Assembly (NCBI GenBank): GCA_963793845.1
Contig: CAWCBG010000014.1
Coordinates: 372,001-436,000 of the forward strand
Direction of reading: 5' to 3'
Length of the DNA: 64,000 nucleotides
Source of the DNA: CAWCBG01 sp963793845
GTDB lineage: Bacteria; Acidobacteriota; Terriglobia; Terriglobales; Acidobacteriaceae
The position numbers and the translations under genes are program-made. Shown here piece by piece: positions 54,564-63,666 of this stretch. Within the stretch, counting starts at the first letter, position 1, and the number at the start of each line of letters is the position of its first letter. The notes beneath the pieces were generated by a model. That model was not told the DNA's origin. It did not search any database and saw nothing but the letters and a program-made list of their open reading frames with translations.

Positions 54564-54891
54564 GACGAGTGATCTTATACCAATTAGACGTGTAACCGCT
54601 CAAGAAATGTGCGAAATCTTCAATCGAGAGCAGTATTGGGAACGGGTGCAGCGAGGAGAGCTCCAAACTGTTCTCTTGGAAGACCATATTCCGCAGTACG
54701 TTACCAAAGACATACCAGCAGGCACTCGCAGTCAGATGATTTCATATCGCGATGCCGCCGATAACGAGGTCGCTCGTGTTCATCAATATCTGAAACCCGA
54801 CGGCACCATCGGGGCTAGCGGTCGCCCCGATCCAAAGCGCATTCTCTTTGATGGCGTCTTGTATCGTCTCCATAAGAAATCAAGTCGTTAA
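54562..54891 (+). CDS. Small hypothetical protein
   Basis: A 109-residue protein ending RVHQYLKPDGTIGASGRPDP then KRILFDGVLYRLHKK. This C-terminal segment recurs in small proteins of unknown function in diverse bacteria and mobile DNA. The first half is rich in charged residues. Start overlaps that of the divergent gene at CATG (54561-54564), so any promoter for it must lie inside 54213-54563. Confidence 0.65.
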   Translation: MTSDLIPIRRVTAQEMCEIFNREQYWERVQRGELQTVLLEDHIPQYVTKDIPAGTRSQMISYRDAADNEVARVHQYLKPDGTIGASGRPDPKRILFDGVLYRLHKKSSR

Positions 54892-55099
54892 GGACAAATC
54901 GACTGTCCCCTGTCAGGCCATTCAACATAACACCAAAACTCAGCCGTATATATTATTACCGTTACACCGTCCAAAGCCGATGGTGCGGAGCACCCAAAGC
55001 TAAATCAGGAGGCCGGAGACATTGTGACACGATCGCGAGACAGGGGCTGAAGCCCAAGTGAAGAGGCGCGTTTACGGCATGGCTGAACGGGCTGCAGAG

Positions 55100-55200
55100 A
55101 AACTCAACCGCAGATCCCTCCTCGGCCTGGAAGCCTCGTCGGGATGACAAAAATAAAGGGCTTAACGGCGTACCTAAAGGTACGCCCCTTCAAAACCTGG
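55100..55200. repeat. Dispersed repeat, GCAGATCCCTC family
   Basis: Close copy of part of 25340-25475 (GCAGATCCCTCCTCGGCCTG, GATGACAAAAA, GTACCTAAAGGTACGCCCC). It lies in the 338-base gap between 54891 and the RND permease stop; the rest of the gap shows nothing recognisable. Confidence 0.75.
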
Positions 55201-55229
55201 CTTACGAGATGGCCCCATGTGAAATCGAC

Positions 55230-58200
55230 TCAGTCGGCAAAGACCGGAACTTCTTCGCGCTGGGCTTTTTCGCGGCGGCGGAAGGGCGAGTGAACCACGG
55301 ACCAGGCTTGTAGCTTGTCGAGATACAGGTAGACGACGGGTGTGGTGTACAGGGTAAGCATCTGGCTGACGATCAATCCGCCGACGATGGCTACGCCGAG
55401 CGGGCGGCGAATCTCCGAGCCAACGCCCCGGCCGAAGGCCAGCGGCATGGCGCCGAGCAACGCGGCTGCCGTGGTCATCATGATGGGACGGAAGCGCAGC
55501 AGGGCCGCTTCATAGATCGATTCCCGCGAGGTCCTGCCCTGCCGCTCCAGTTCCAGCGCGAAATCGATCATCATGATCGCGTTCTTCTTCACGATGCCGA
55601 TCAGCAGGATGATGCCGATCAGCCCGATCACGTCAAGCTGCATGTGGAACAGCAGCAGCGCCAGCAAAGCTCCGGTTCCGGCAGACGGAATGGTCGAGAG
55701 AATGGTCAGCGGATGAATGTAGCTCTCATACAGCATGCCCAGCACGATGTACACCGCCAACACCGCAGTCAGGATCAGGAATGGCTCGGAGGACAGTGAA
55801 TCCTGGAAGGCCGCGGCGGTTCCCTGGAAGCTGCCGTGAATTGTGGCCGGCATGCGCATCTGCAGCTCGGCCTGGGTGATGATGCGGGTGGCGTCGCCCA
55901 GGTCCTCTCCCGGGGCAAGATTGAACGACAGGGTCACCGACGGGAACTGCCCCTGGTGATTCACGGTGAGAGAGGTATTAGCCGGGGCAAAATGCGCAAA
56001 GGCAGACAGCGGCACCGACGCCCCATTGACCGTAACGTACACGCTCTTCAACGCGTCGGGCGTCATCTGGTATTGGGGATCGACCTCGAGAACGACGTGA
56101 TACTGATTCAGTGTCTGGTAGATGGTAGAGATCTGCCGCTGTCCGAACGCATCGTAAAGCACGCTGTCGATCTGCGCGGGTGTCACCCCCAGCCGGGCTG
56201 CGGTATCGCGATCGATGACGACGTTCTGCTCCAGTCCGTGAACCTGCTGATCGCTGTTGACGTCCTTGAGCTGTTTGAAGGTGCGCAGTTTGTCCAGCAG
56301 CTTAGGGGCCCAGGTATACAGCTCGTCGAGATTCTCTCCCGAAAGCGTGTACTGGTACTGAGCATTGGCCATGCGGCCGCCGATCTGCAGGTCCTGCACT
56401 GCCTGGAAGTAAAGCGACGCGCCCGGCACGTGCGACAACTTGGGGCGGAGGCGATTGATGACCTGGTCGGCGCTGACGCCCTTGCGCTCCTTCAGCGGCT
56501 TGAGGATGACGAACATGCGGGCCTGATTTTGCGCGCCGCCGCCACCCACCGAGGCCAGCACATTCTCGACCGCCGGGTCCTGGCCAACGATACGGATGAA
56601 CTCGTCCATCTTCTTTTTCATGGCGTCGAACGAGACATCCTGGTCGCCCATAATCATGCCGCCGATTCGGCCCGTGTCCTGTTGCGGGAAGAAGCCTTTC
56701 GGGACCACGATGTACAGCCCGACGTTCACGAACAGCATAAGAATCGCAAGACCAAAGATGAGTGCCTGGTGACGCAGTACCCAGGCCAGCGAGGCCCGGT
56801 AGCCGCGATTCATTCTCTGAAAGCCGCCCTCACTCATCCGGTACAGAACGCCGTGACTGCCGGGATCGTGAGGCTTCAGGAAGCGGGCGCACAGCATCGG
56901 CGTGGTGGTGAGCGAGACCACCATGGAGACGGCGATGGCAGAGCTGAGCACTACGGCAAATTCGTGGAACAGGCGTCCGATCAATCCGCTCATCAGCAGA
57001 ATCGGAATGAACACTGCCATGAGGGAGATGCTCATGGACATGACGGTGAAGCCGATTTCACGGGCCCCAAGCAGCGCCGCATCGTAGGGCTTCATGCCGG
57101 CTTCGACGTGGCGCATCACGTTTTCCAGAACCACGATGGCGTCATCCACGACAAAGCCGGTGGAAATGGTGAGCGCCATCAGGGACAGATTGTCCAGCGA
57201 GTAGCCGAACAGGTACATCACGGCGAAGGTGCCGAGGATGGCCAGCGGCACGGCGACGCTGGGGATGAGGGTGGCGCGCACTTCGCGCAGAAATACGAAA
57301 ACTACCAGCACCACCAGGATGACCGAGATGACCAGCGTGCGCTGCACGTCAGTGACAGAGGCGCGGACGGTGGTGGTGCGGTCGAGGCCGACTTCCAGCT
57401 TGATGGAAGGCGGCAAAGACGCCTGCAGGAACGGCATCGCCGCGAAGACGCGATCGGCGGTGGCAATAATGTTGGCGCCCGGCTGGCGGAAAATCACCAG
57501 CAGCACGCTGGGTTTGCCGTTGAAACTGCCGGCGTTGTAGATGTTCGAATAGGAGTCGACCACAGTGGCGACGTCGCTGAGGCGCACGGGAGAACCGTTG
57601 TGGTAGGCGACGATGATCGGTTTGTAGTCTTTGGCCCGCTTGAGCTGATCGTTGGACTGCACTACCCAGCTGGTATTGCCATTCTGCAGTGAGCCCTTGG
57701 CCACGTTTACATTCTGCGCGGCCACGGCCGTGCGTACCGTTTCCAGGCCAACGCCCAGCTGGTTCAGCAGATTGGGATTGGCTTCGATGCGGACCGCGGG
57801 CTGCGATGAGCCCCATACGAACACCTGACCGACGCCTTCGATCTGCGACAGCTTCTGGCCCATGATCGAGTCGGCGACGTCGTACATCTGATCCTGCGTC
57901 ATCGCTTGCGAGGTCATGGTCAGAATCATGACGGGAGCATCGGCAGGATTGATCTTGCGGTAGGTCGGATTACTGGGCAGGTCGGCGGGCAGGTATCCGC
58001 GCGCCGCATTGATGGCCGCCTGCACATCGCGGGCGGCAGCATCGATGTTGCGGTCGAGGTCGAACTGCATGGTTATGCCGGTCGAGCCCAGTTGACTGCT
58101 GGAGGTCATCTGGTTGATTCCGGCAATGCGTCCGAACTGGCGCTCCAGAGGGGTGGCGACGGCCGAAGCCATGGTCTCGGGACTGGCTCCGGGCAAGCCC

Positions 58201-58346
58201 GCGCCAACCGAGATGACGGGATAGTCGATCTGCGGCAGCGGCGACACCGGGAGCTGCATATAGGCGAGCGCTCCCGCGAGAATGACGGCGACGCTCAGCA
58301 GAGTCGTCGCAATCGGCCGTTCGATCGCTGGTGCGGAGATATTCAT
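55230..58346 (-). CDS. mdtC: RND efflux permease, MdtC-like
   Basis: A 1,038-residue inner-membrane proton antiporter of the HAE1 type. It starts ISAPAIERPIATTLLSVAVI and has the two large periplasmic loops and twelve helices of RND pumps. The helix-4 region contains the STGFVVDDAIVVLEN motif with the proton-relay aspartates, and the helix-10/11 region has FFLLIGIVKKNAIMM-like LLIGIVKKNAIMMIDFAL. It is the last gene of the operon, three bases after the other permease. MdtBC-type tandem permeases form mixed trimers. Confidence 0.93.
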   Translation of the reverse strand: MNISAPAIERPIATTLLSVAVILAGALAYMQLPVSPLPQIDYPVISVGAGLPGASPETMASAVATPLERQFGRIAGINQMTSSSQLGSTGITMQFDLDRNIDAAARDVQAAINAARGYLPADLPSNPTYRKINPADAPVMILTMTSQAMTQDQMYDVADSIMGQKLSQIEGVGQVFVWGSSQPAVRIEANPNLLNQLGVGLETVRTAVAAQNVNVAKGSLQNGNTSWVVQSNDQLKRAKDYKPIIVAYHNGSPVRLSDVATVVDSYSNIYNAGSFNGKPSVLLVIFRQPGANIIATADRVFAAMPFLQASLPPSIKLEVGLDRTTTVRASVTDVQRTLVISVILVVLVVFVFLREVRATLIPSVAVPLAILGTFAVMYLFGYSLDNLSLMALTISTGFVVDDAIVVLENVMRHVEAGMKPYDAALLGAREIGFTVMSMSISLMAVFIPILLMSGLIGRLFHEFAVVLSSAIAVSMVVSLTTTPMLCARFLKPHDPGSHGVLYRMSEGGFQRMNRGYRASLAWVLRHQALIFGLAILMLFVNVGLYIVVPKGFFPQQDTGRIGGMIMGDQDVSFDAMKKKMDEFIRIVGQDPAVENVLASVGGGGAQNQARMFVILKPLKERKGVSADQVINRLRPKLSHVPGASLYFQAVQDLQIGGRMANAQYQYTLSGENLDELYTWAPKLLDKLRTFKQLKDVNSDQQVHGLEQNVVIDRDTAARLGVTPAQIDSVLYDAFGQRQISTIYQTLNQYHVVLEVDPQYQMTPDALKSVYVTVNGASVPLSAFAHFAPANTSLTVNHQGQFPSVTLSFNLAPGEDLGDATRIITQAELQMRMPATIHGSFQGTAAAFQDSLSSEPFLILTAVLAVYIVLGMLYESYIHPLTILSTIPSAGTGALLALLLFHMQLDVIGLIGIILLIGIVKKNAIMMIDFALELERQGRTSRESIYEAALLRFRPIMMTTAAALLGAMPLAFGRGVGSEIRRPLGVAIVGGLIVSQMLTLYTTPVVYLYLDKLQAWSVVHSPFRRREKAQREEVPVFAD

Positions 58347-58349
58347 GCG

Positions 58350-61300
58350 TCAGTCGCCGAGCGCCTCCGCGGGCTTGGGAGTTCGCAGCCGGGCCACCGC
58401 CGCTCCCAGCCGGTCGAACCAGAGATAGACCACAGGAGTCGTGTACAGGGTGAGGATCTGGCTGAACAGCAGTCCGCCGATGATGGTGACGCCCAGCGGA
58501 CGGCGCAGCTCCGATCCGGTGCCGGAGCCCAGCGCGAGGGGCACCGCTCCAAAGAGAGCAGCGAGCGTGGTCATCATGATCGGCCGGAAACGCAGCAGGC
58601 AGGCCTCGTAGATGGCGTCGACGGGCGACTTGCCTTCCTTGCGCTCGGCCTCGAGCGCGAAGTCGATCATCATGATGGCGTTCTTCTTTACGATGCCGAT
58701 GAGCAGGATAATGCCGATCAGCGCCATCACGCCGAGATCCATGTGGAAGATGTTGAGGGCGAGAATCGCGCCTACTCCGGCGGACGGCAGCGTGGAAAGA
58801 ATGGTGATGGGGTGAATGTAGCTCTCGTACAAAACGCCCAGCACGATGTAGACCGTCACGATGGCGGCGAGGATCAGCCAACCTTCATTAGCCAATGACG
58901 CCTGGAAGGCGCGCGCGGTTCCCTGGAAGGTTCCCTGGATGCTCGCAGGCATGCCGATCTCCTGCTGCGCCGCTTCGATGGCCTTCACCGCTTCGCCGAG
59001 GGAGGCGCCGCTGCCGAGGTTGAAGGAGACGGTGACGGCAGGAAACTGGCCCTGGTGGTTGATGGCCAGGGCGCCGCTGCCGGTCTCCCAATGGGAGATC
59101 GCACTCAGCGGAACCTGTGTGCTCGAGCCGCTGGTACTCTGCACCGCCGCGCCCGGATTCGAGACCGGGTTGGTGGGAGCGGCTGCTGCGCCGGTCTGAC
59201 CCGTGGAACTGGGCACGTAGATGTTTTTCAGCGAGTCGGGATCGTTGCGGAAGGTGGGATCGACCTCCAGCACCACGTGATACTGATTCAACTGGGTGAA
59301 CATGATCGACACCAGCCGCTGACCGAAAGCGTCATACAGGGTGTTGTCGATCGCGCTGGCGCTGACGCCGAGTCTCGAGGCGGTGTCGCGATCGATGACC
59401 AGGTTCGCTTCCGCAGCATCGTTCTGCTGATCGGTGGCGACGTCGCGCAGCTCCGGCAGAGTCTTCAGCTTATCCACCAGCTTCTTGGTCCAGAGCGCCA
59501 GTTCTTTCGGATCAGCGTCTTCCAGGCTGAACTGGAATTGAGTGCGGCTGACGCGATCTTCCACCGTGAGATCCTGCACCGGCTGCATGTAGAGGGTGAT
59601 GCCTTCCACTCCGGCAACTTCCGATTGCAGACGCCGGATGATGGTGCTGACATCGTCGTCGCGCTCGTCACGGGGCTTCAGGTTGATCTGCACGCGGCCG
59701 CTGTTGGGAGTAGTGTTAGTGCCATCGACACCGATGAACGAGGAGAGGCTGGCGACGTCTTTATCCTTTAGAATCGCGGCCGCCAGGGCGCGCTGCTTCT
59801 CCGCCATCGCGGAGAACGATATGCTCTCCCGCGCATCGGAAATACCCAGGATTACGCCGGTGTCCTGCACCGGGAAAAAGCCTTTGGGCACGATGATGTA
59901 GAGATAAATGGTTGCGACCAGAGTAGCGACGGTCACCAGCAGAGTGGCCGTCTGGTGGTTCAGCACGAACTTCACGGTGCGGCCATAGAACGCGACGATA
60001 CTGTTGAAGGCCCGCTCGGACGCGTCGTAGAAGCGGCCATGCTTGGCTTCATCCTTCTGCCGCAGCAGCAGCGAGCACATCATCGGGGTCAGGGTGAGCG
60101 AGATGATGGCCGAGAGCAGGATGGTCACGCTCAGGGTCACGGCGAATTCGCGGAACAGCCGGCCTACGATGTCGCCCATGAAGAGCAGCGGGATCAGCAC
60201 CGCGATCAGCGAGACGGTCAACGAAACGATGGTGAAACCGATCTGACCGGAACCTTGCAGAGCGGCCTCAAGCGGCGAGTGTCCCTCTTCGATGTAGCGA
60301 TCGATGTTCTCGATCATCACGATGGCGTCGTCCACGACAAAGCCGGTCGAGATGGTCAGCGCCATGAGCGAGAGGTTGTCGAGGGAGTAGCCCAGCAGGT
60401 ACATCACGGCGAAAGTGCCGACCAATGACAAAGGTACAGCGACACTGGGGATGACCGTCGCTGACAGGGTCCGAAGGAAGAGGAAGATCACCATGACCAC
60501 CAGCGCCACGGTGAGCATCAGCTCGAACTGAACGTCTTTGACGCTGGCACGAATGGTTTGCGTGCGGTCGGTCAGCATCACGATCTTGACCGACGCCGGC
60601 AGGTTTGCCTGCAAGCGGGGAACCAGTTTCTTGATGCTGTCGGCGACCTTGATGATGTTGGCGCCGGGCTGCCGCTGGATGTTGAGAATCACCGCCGGCG
60701 TGTTGTTCATCCAGGCGGCCTGATACTGGTTCTCCGGGCCTTCGATCACGCTGGCGACGTCGGACAAGCGCACCGGGTTGCCATTCTTATACGCGACGAT
60801 GGTGTCGGCGTATTCCTTTGCCGCCATCAACTGATCGTTGGCGCCGATGGTGAATGCCTGCCGCTGGTTCTGCAGCTGTCCCTTAGCCTGGTCAACATTG
60901 ACCTGCGAGATCACATTGCGCAACTGCTCCAGGCTCATGCCGTACGAGGCCAGCGCAGTTGGGTTCGCCTGAACGCGGACCGCCGGCTTCTGGCCGCCGC
61001 TGATGGTGACCAGGCCGACTCCCGGCAACTGCGCGATCTTCTGCGCGAAGGTCGTATCGGCCAGGTCCTCCACCTGCGGCAGAGGCATGCTGTCGGAGGT
61101 CAGTGCCAGCGTGAGGATGGGAGCATCGGCCGGGTTGACTTTGCTATAGATCGGCGGTGTCGGCAGGTCGTTGGGCAGGAAGGTGCCGGCAGCATTGATG
61201 GCGGCCTGTACCTCCTGCTCGGCCACATCGATGTTTTCCTCCAACACAAACTGGAGGGTGATGACCGATGCGCCAAAGGAGCTGCTGGAGGTCATCTGGC

Positions 61301-61532
61301 TCAGCCCGGGAAGCTGGCCGAACTGCCGCTCCAGCGGGGCCGTGATCGAGGACGCCGTGACCTCGGGACTCGCTCCCGGATAGAAGGTCACGACCTGGAT
61401 GGTTGGGTAATCAACCTGGGGGAGGGCCGAGATCGGCAGTTGCCGGTACGCGACGATGCCCACCAACAGCAAGCCTGCCATCAGCAGGGAAGTAGCGACC
61501 GGCCGAAGAATGAATGGCCGAGAAATACTCAT
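58350..61532 (-). CDS. mdtB: RND efflux permease, MdtB-like
   Basis: A 1,060-residue RND permease similar to its downstream partner (SRPFILRPVATSLLMAGLLL; STGFVVDDAIVMIEN; LLIGIVKKNAIMMIDFAL). A Ser/Thr/Pro/Ala-rich insertion of about 40 residues (TGQTGAAAAPTNPVSN region) sits in the second periplasmic loop and is absent from the partner. Its ATG overlaps the adaptor stop (ATGA at 61529-61532), so translation is coupled. Confidence 0.93.
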   Translation of the reverse strand: MSISRPFILRPVATSLLMAGLLLVGIVAYRQLPISALPQVDYPTIQVVTFYPGASPEVTASSITAPLERQFGQLPGLSQMTSSSSFGASVITLQFVLEENIDVAEQEVQAAINAAGTFLPNDLPTPPIYSKVNPADAPILTLALTSDSMPLPQVEDLADTTFAQKIAQLPGVGLVTISGGQKPAVRVQANPTALASYGMSLEQLRNVISQVNVDQAKGQLQNQRQAFTIGANDQLMAAKEYADTIVAYKNGNPVRLSDVASVIEGPENQYQAAWMNNTPAVILNIQRQPGANIIKVADSIKKLVPRLQANLPASVKIVMLTDRTQTIRASVKDVQFELMLTVALVVMVIFLFLRTLSATVIPSVAVPLSLVGTFAVMYLLGYSLDNLSLMALTISTGFVVDDAIVMIENIDRYIEEGHSPLEAALQGSGQIGFTIVSLTVSLIAVLIPLLFMGDIVGRLFREFAVTLSVTILLSAIISLTLTPMMCSLLLRQKDEAKHGRFYDASERAFNSIVAFYGRTVKFVLNHQTATLLVTVATLVATIYLYIIVPKGFFPVQDTGVILGISDARESISFSAMAEKQRALAAAILKDKDVASLSSFIGVDGTNTTPNSGRVQINLKPRDERDDDVSTIIRRLQSEVAGVEGITLYMQPVQDLTVEDRVSRTQFQFSLEDADPKELALWTKKLVDKLKTLPELRDVATDQQNDAAEANLVIDRDTASRLGVSASAIDNTLYDAFGQRLVSIMFTQLNQYHVVLEVDPTFRNDPDSLKNIYVPSSTGQTGAAAAPTNPVSNPGAAVQSTSGSSTQVPLSAISHWETGSGALAINHQGQFPAVTVSFNLGSGASLGEAVKAIEAAQQEIGMPASIQGTFQGTARAFQASLANEGWLILAAIVTVYIVLGVLYESYIHPITILSTLPSAGVGAILALNIFHMDLGVMALIGIILLIGIVKKNAIMMIDFALEAERKEGKSPVDAIYEACLLRFRPIMMTTLAALFGAVPLALGSGTGSELRRPLGVTIIGGLLFSQILTLYTTPVVYLWFDRLGAAVARLRTPKPAEALGD

Positions 61533-62704
61533 GACTGCGATCCAATGTTTCCTTGCGCCTGCTGGCTCTGGTTCGGTCCCTGATTAGCCGGAGCCTGCGG
61601 AGCCACTTTGCTGCCCACCTGCAGCTTTTCCTGTCCATCGGTGACCACCCGGTCACCCGGTTGTACCCCTGATTCGACTACCACCGTGTTGCCCTGGGTC
61701 AGAGCAATCTGAATGGGTTTCATCTGCACGCTGTTATTCGCGTCGACGGCATACACGTAGGTTCCGTTCGGGCCGCGCTGTACCGCAGCAGCCGGCATGG
61801 TGATGCTGTCTTTACGCTTCTCCAGCAGCAGGTGAACATTTACGAACTGATTGGGCCACAGGGTGTTCTCGACGTTGTCGAAAATGCCTTTAAGCTTGGC
61901 CGTTCCCGTGGTCTGATCGATCTGGTTATCGATGGTCTCCAGCCGTCCGGTTGCCAGCTTCGTCTGGTCATCGCGGCTATAGGCGTCGACTTCCAGCGGG
62001 CCCTTACGCATCTGCGTTGCAACCTGCTGCAGCTGATCTTCGGGCAGCGTAAACACCACTGCGATGGGATGCAATTGCGTGATCACCAGCATGGGCGTGT
62101 TCCCGGCAGCGGTCACATAGTTTCCCGGATCCACCTGCCGCAACCCCACCCGTCCGTCGATGGGCGACAGGATGGTGCAATAGGTGAGATTCAGCTTGGC
62201 GCTCTCAATGGCGGCTTTGTCGGCCGCGATGGTCCCCTCATACGTGCCGAAAGAGGCGTTCAGCGTGTCGAGATCCTGTTTGGCGATGACACCCTGATCG
62301 TATAGAACGCGATTACGCTCGTATTGGGCTTTGGCGTTGGTGAGTTGTGCTTCGTCTTTCTGAAGCTGCGCTTCCGCCTGCTGTAAGGCCACCTTATAAG
62401 GACGGGGATCGATGAGTAGCAGCGGCTCACCCTTCCTGACATCCTGCCCCTCGCGAAAGTTGACGCTCATGATCTGGCCATCGATGCGGGTCTTCAAAGA
62501 AACTGTGTAGTACGCCTGAACCGAACCTAAGCCAACCAGATAAACGTCGAAGTCACGTTGCCGAACCGTGGCAACGCCAACCGGCACCGCCTGGGACGGA
62601 CCACCGGCGCGGGCGCTTTTTTGCGGCGCGCCTTTACTGCAGCCCGCGAGAAGGGCGCAAATACCCAGCGCCAGAATGATGGCCAGTGTTGCCGATCTTT
62701 TCAA
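61529..62704 (-). CDS. mdtA: RND efflux periplasmic adaptor, MdtA-like
   Basis: A 391-residue membrane fusion protein. The signal ends in the lipobox LLAGC, so it is probably a lipoprotein. A biotinyl-lipoyl-like half (VNFREGQDVRKGEPLLLIDP) and a helical hairpin rich in Gln/Ala (LQQAEAQLQKDEAQLTNAK) precede the other half (LSPIDGRVGLRQVDPGNYV), followed by the beta-barrel region. It links the permeases to an outer-membrane channel; no TolC gene follows in the window. Confidence 0.93.
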   Translation of the reverse strand: MKRSATLAIILALGICALLAGCSKGAPQKSARAGGPSQAVPVGVATVRQRDFDVYLVGLGSVQAYYTVSLKTRIDGQIMSVNFREGQDVRKGEPLLLIDPRPYKVALQQAEAQLQKDEAQLTNAKAQYERNRVLYDQGVIAKQDLDTLNASFGTYEGTIAADKAAIESAKLNLTYCTILSPIDGRVGLRQVDPGNYVTAAGNTPMLVITQLHPIAVVFTLPEDQLQQVATQMRKGPLEVDAYSRDDQTKLATGRLETIDNQIDQTTGTAKLKGIFDNVENTLWPNQFVNVHLLLEKRKDSITMPAAAVQRGPNGTYVYAVDANNSVQMKPIQIALTQGNTVVVESGVQPGDRVVTDGQEKLQVGSKVAPQAPANQGPNQSQQAQGNIGSQS

Positions 62705-62785
62705 GAAACCTCCCAGGCAGCGGCAGGCAGACGTACCCTGCCCAGCGCCTGTCCCCTGCTATGAACTGCTGCAATGGCAGTCAAC

Positions 62786-62817
62786 CGTTGCAGTACTATT
62801 AATATCCATACTATTAG
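62786..62817. promoter_or_regulatory. AT-rich promoter/operator between efflux operon and two-component genes
   Basis: An AT-rich island in GC-rich DNA with two direct copies of ACTATTA at 62795-62801 and 62810-62816 (15 bases apart). TTGCAG near 62788 and TATTAG near 62812 could act as a plus-strand -35/-10 with about 18 bases between them. Spaced direct repeats are typical sites for OmpR-type regulators. Function not shown. Confidence 0.4.
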
Positions 62818-62943
62818 ACCGGACGGCGCACGCGACCGCAGTTAAGACTAGGTGAAGGAAGGTTAAGTTTTGTGAAGGGCAGAGGGGCAACACGAAACAA
62901 TTCTTCACCGCACGATCGTGCCGAAAGCAGCACAATAAGTCCC

Positions 62944-63666
62944 GTGAACCGTCTGCTTATTGTCGACGACGATCGCGGCCTTGTAAACCTGCTTAAGCGG
63001 TTTTTGGAGGGGGAAGGCTTCCGCGTCGACGCAGCCTACGACCACGCCGGCGGGCTGCAGGCGGCGCTGGCGGGCGACCACGAGATGATTATTCTCGACG
63101 TCATGCTTCCCGGCGGCTCCGGTTTTGAGCTGCTCAAAGCGCTGCGCCAGCAGTCTGACATCCCGGTTCTGCTGCTCACGGCAAGAGGCGAAGCGGTGGA
63201 TCGCATCCTCGGCCTGGAGATTGGCGGGGACGATTACCTCGCCAAGCCGTTTGACCCGCGTGAGCTGGTCGCGCGGGTGCGCGCCGTGCTGCGCCGTACC
63301 CGCGAGAAAGATTCCGCCGGCCCGCGCAACGATCACAGCGACGAGACGCTGAAGGTCGGCGACATCAGCATGCATATGGGGACTCGCACCGTCACCTGTT
63401 CCGGCACGGAGGTCGATCTGACGTCGGTCGAGTTCAACGTGCTGGAGTTGCTGCTGCGCCAGGCCGGTAGCGTGGTCAGCCGCGAGCAGATTGCCGAGGT
63501 CGCGCTGGGCCGTCCGCTCAATGCTTTCGACCGCAGCGTGGATGTGCACGTCAGCCGATTGCGCAAGAAGTTGGCGGGTGGCGCCGCTTCCGAAGACCTG
63601 ATCCGGCCGATTCGCGGCATGGGCTATTTCCTGTCCACGGGCATGCCTGAGAAGACCAAAGTATGA
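62944..63666 (+). CDS. OmpR-family response regulator
   Basis: A 240-residue regulator. The receiver domain has LLIVDDDRGLVNLL, phosphoacceptor Asp in MIILDVMLPGGSG, LLTARGEAVD and LAKPFDPREL. The C-terminal winged helix ends HVSRLRKKLAG and IRGMGYFL. The GTG at 62944 fits the domain start; the frame is open to 62872. It resembles CpxR/BaeR. Its stop overlaps the sensor kinase start (ATGA). It is divergent from the RND operon, which it may control. Confidence 0.9.
   Translation: MNRLLIVDDDRGLVNLLKRFLEGEGFRVDAAYDHAGGLQAALAGDHEMIILDVMLPGGSGFELLKALRQQSDIPVLLLTARGEAVDRILGLEIGGDDYLAKPFDPRELVARVRAVLRRTREKDSAGPRNDHSDETLKVGDISMHMGTRTVTCSGTEVDLTSVEFNVLELLLRQAGSVVSREQIAEVALGRPLNAFDRSVDVHVSRLRKKLAGGAASEDLIRPIRGMGYFLSTGMPEKTKV

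Noticed and set aside
55836..57692. Long open frame (about 618 codons) on the plus strand
   Set aside because: It is antisense to the MdtC-like permease and rich in His, Asp, Gly and Gln, which is normal for the opposite strand of GC-rich genes. No conserved motif is present.
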